Shown here piece by piece: positions 6,491 through 6,634 of a DNA stretch of 6,634 nucleotides (position 1 is its first letter; the number at the start of each line of letters is the position of its first letter). Location: contig JAUVDE010000192.1 in assembly GCA_030595485.1 (NCBI GenBank), positions 1 through 6,634 of the forward strand, read 5' to 3'. The translations under genes were made by a program, and so were the position numbers. The notes under the pieces were generated by a model. That model saw nothing but the letters and a program-made list of their open reading frames with translations, was not told the DNA's origin and made no database searches. This DNA comes from Draconibacterium sp. (lineage in GTDB: Bacteria; Bacteroidota; Bacteroidia; Bacteroidales; Prolixibacteraceae).

Positions 6491-6634
6491 TTAAGTTAGG
6501 GTGATTGCGTTAAACTTACACTTGTCGAAACAAACGCCACACTTGATACACAAAGATTGGTCGATAAAATGCGGAGCACGGCGTTCGCCAGTAATTGCAC
6601 CAACCGGGCAGTTACGAAAACACAAAGTACATCC
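6491..6634 (-). CDS. hydB: C-terminal ferredoxin tail of the NuoF-like hydrogenase subunit HydB (partial, 5' part outside window)
   Basis: The last 47 codons of a gene entering from the right edge, ending in TAA at 6493-6491. The peptide carries two [4Fe-4S] half-motifs. The first shows GCTLC and NCPVGAIT (visible Cys at 2, 5 and 9 of the fragment); the second is complete, with Cys29, Cys32, Cys35 and Cys39 and ending KFNAIT. A conserved HFIDQSLC sits between them. This bacterial-ferredoxin tail after a NuoF core is characteristic of HydB, the FMN- and NAD(H)-binding subunit of HydABC hydrogenases (also HndC-type), and is absent from plain complex I NuoF. The 18-nt gap to hydA indicates one operon. 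The gap contains only a weak, distant AGGA before the hydA ATG. Identity as HydB is inferred from this tail plus the position next to hydA, because the flavin and NAD sites lie outside the window. Confidence 0.85.
   Translation of the reverse strand, partial: GCTLCFRNCPVGAITGERRAPHFIDQSLCIKCGVCFDKCKFNAITLT

Overview
The window looks like a chromosomal segment from an anaerobic or facultatively anaerobic member of the Bacteroidota. Three things point there. The DNA is AT-rich. Two near-perfect Bacteroidota-type promoters (TTG, 18-19 nt, TAnnTTTG) are present, with no strong Shine-Dalgarno sequences. The gene set is also typical: a surface sulfatase lipoprotein, a secreted NIPSNAP protein and an [FeFe]-hydrogenase. 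A marine or sediment sulfated-glycan degrader of the Marinilabiliales/Prolixibacteraceae type would fit, but that placement is inference.

Left part (1-3179). A sulfatase gene runs leftwards off the window edge, so only its first 323 residues are present. It has a lipoprotein-like signal and the formylglycine motif CTPSR. Its promoter lies in a 201-nt divergent spacer that also holds a perfect 12-bp palindrome. On the other side of the spacer an aldo/keto reductase and a secreted two-domain NIPSNAP protein run rightwards, 44 nt apart, and are probably cotranscribed. The reductase looks like a member of the family that normally carries a C-terminal ferredoxin segment, but it lacks those cysteines.

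Middle (3180-4165). An alpha/beta hydrolase has its own consensus promoter, whose -7 box ends 4 nt before the start codon, so its mRNA is probably leaderless. The gene ends in an intrinsic terminator that overlaps its stop codon. A second hairpin, with a 17-bp perfect stem, terminates the operon coming from the opposite strand.

Right part (4166-6634, minus strand). This is the 3' end of a HydABC-type hydrogenase operon, transcribed right to left. It holds the ferredoxin tail of the NuoF-like HydB (partial), the complete catalytic [FeFe]-hydrogenase HydA with all H-cluster ligands, and a NuoE-like [2Fe-2S] subunit. Together they would make a soluble NAD(H)-linked hydrogenase, plausibly electron-bifurcating, that disposes of fermentation electrons as H2.

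I see no tRNA, rRNA, insertion sequence, CRISPR array or defence system. No clearly undescribed system is evident. The most interesting points are the likely leaderless hydrolase transcript, the cysteine-less reductase and the B-A-C order of the hydrogenase genes.
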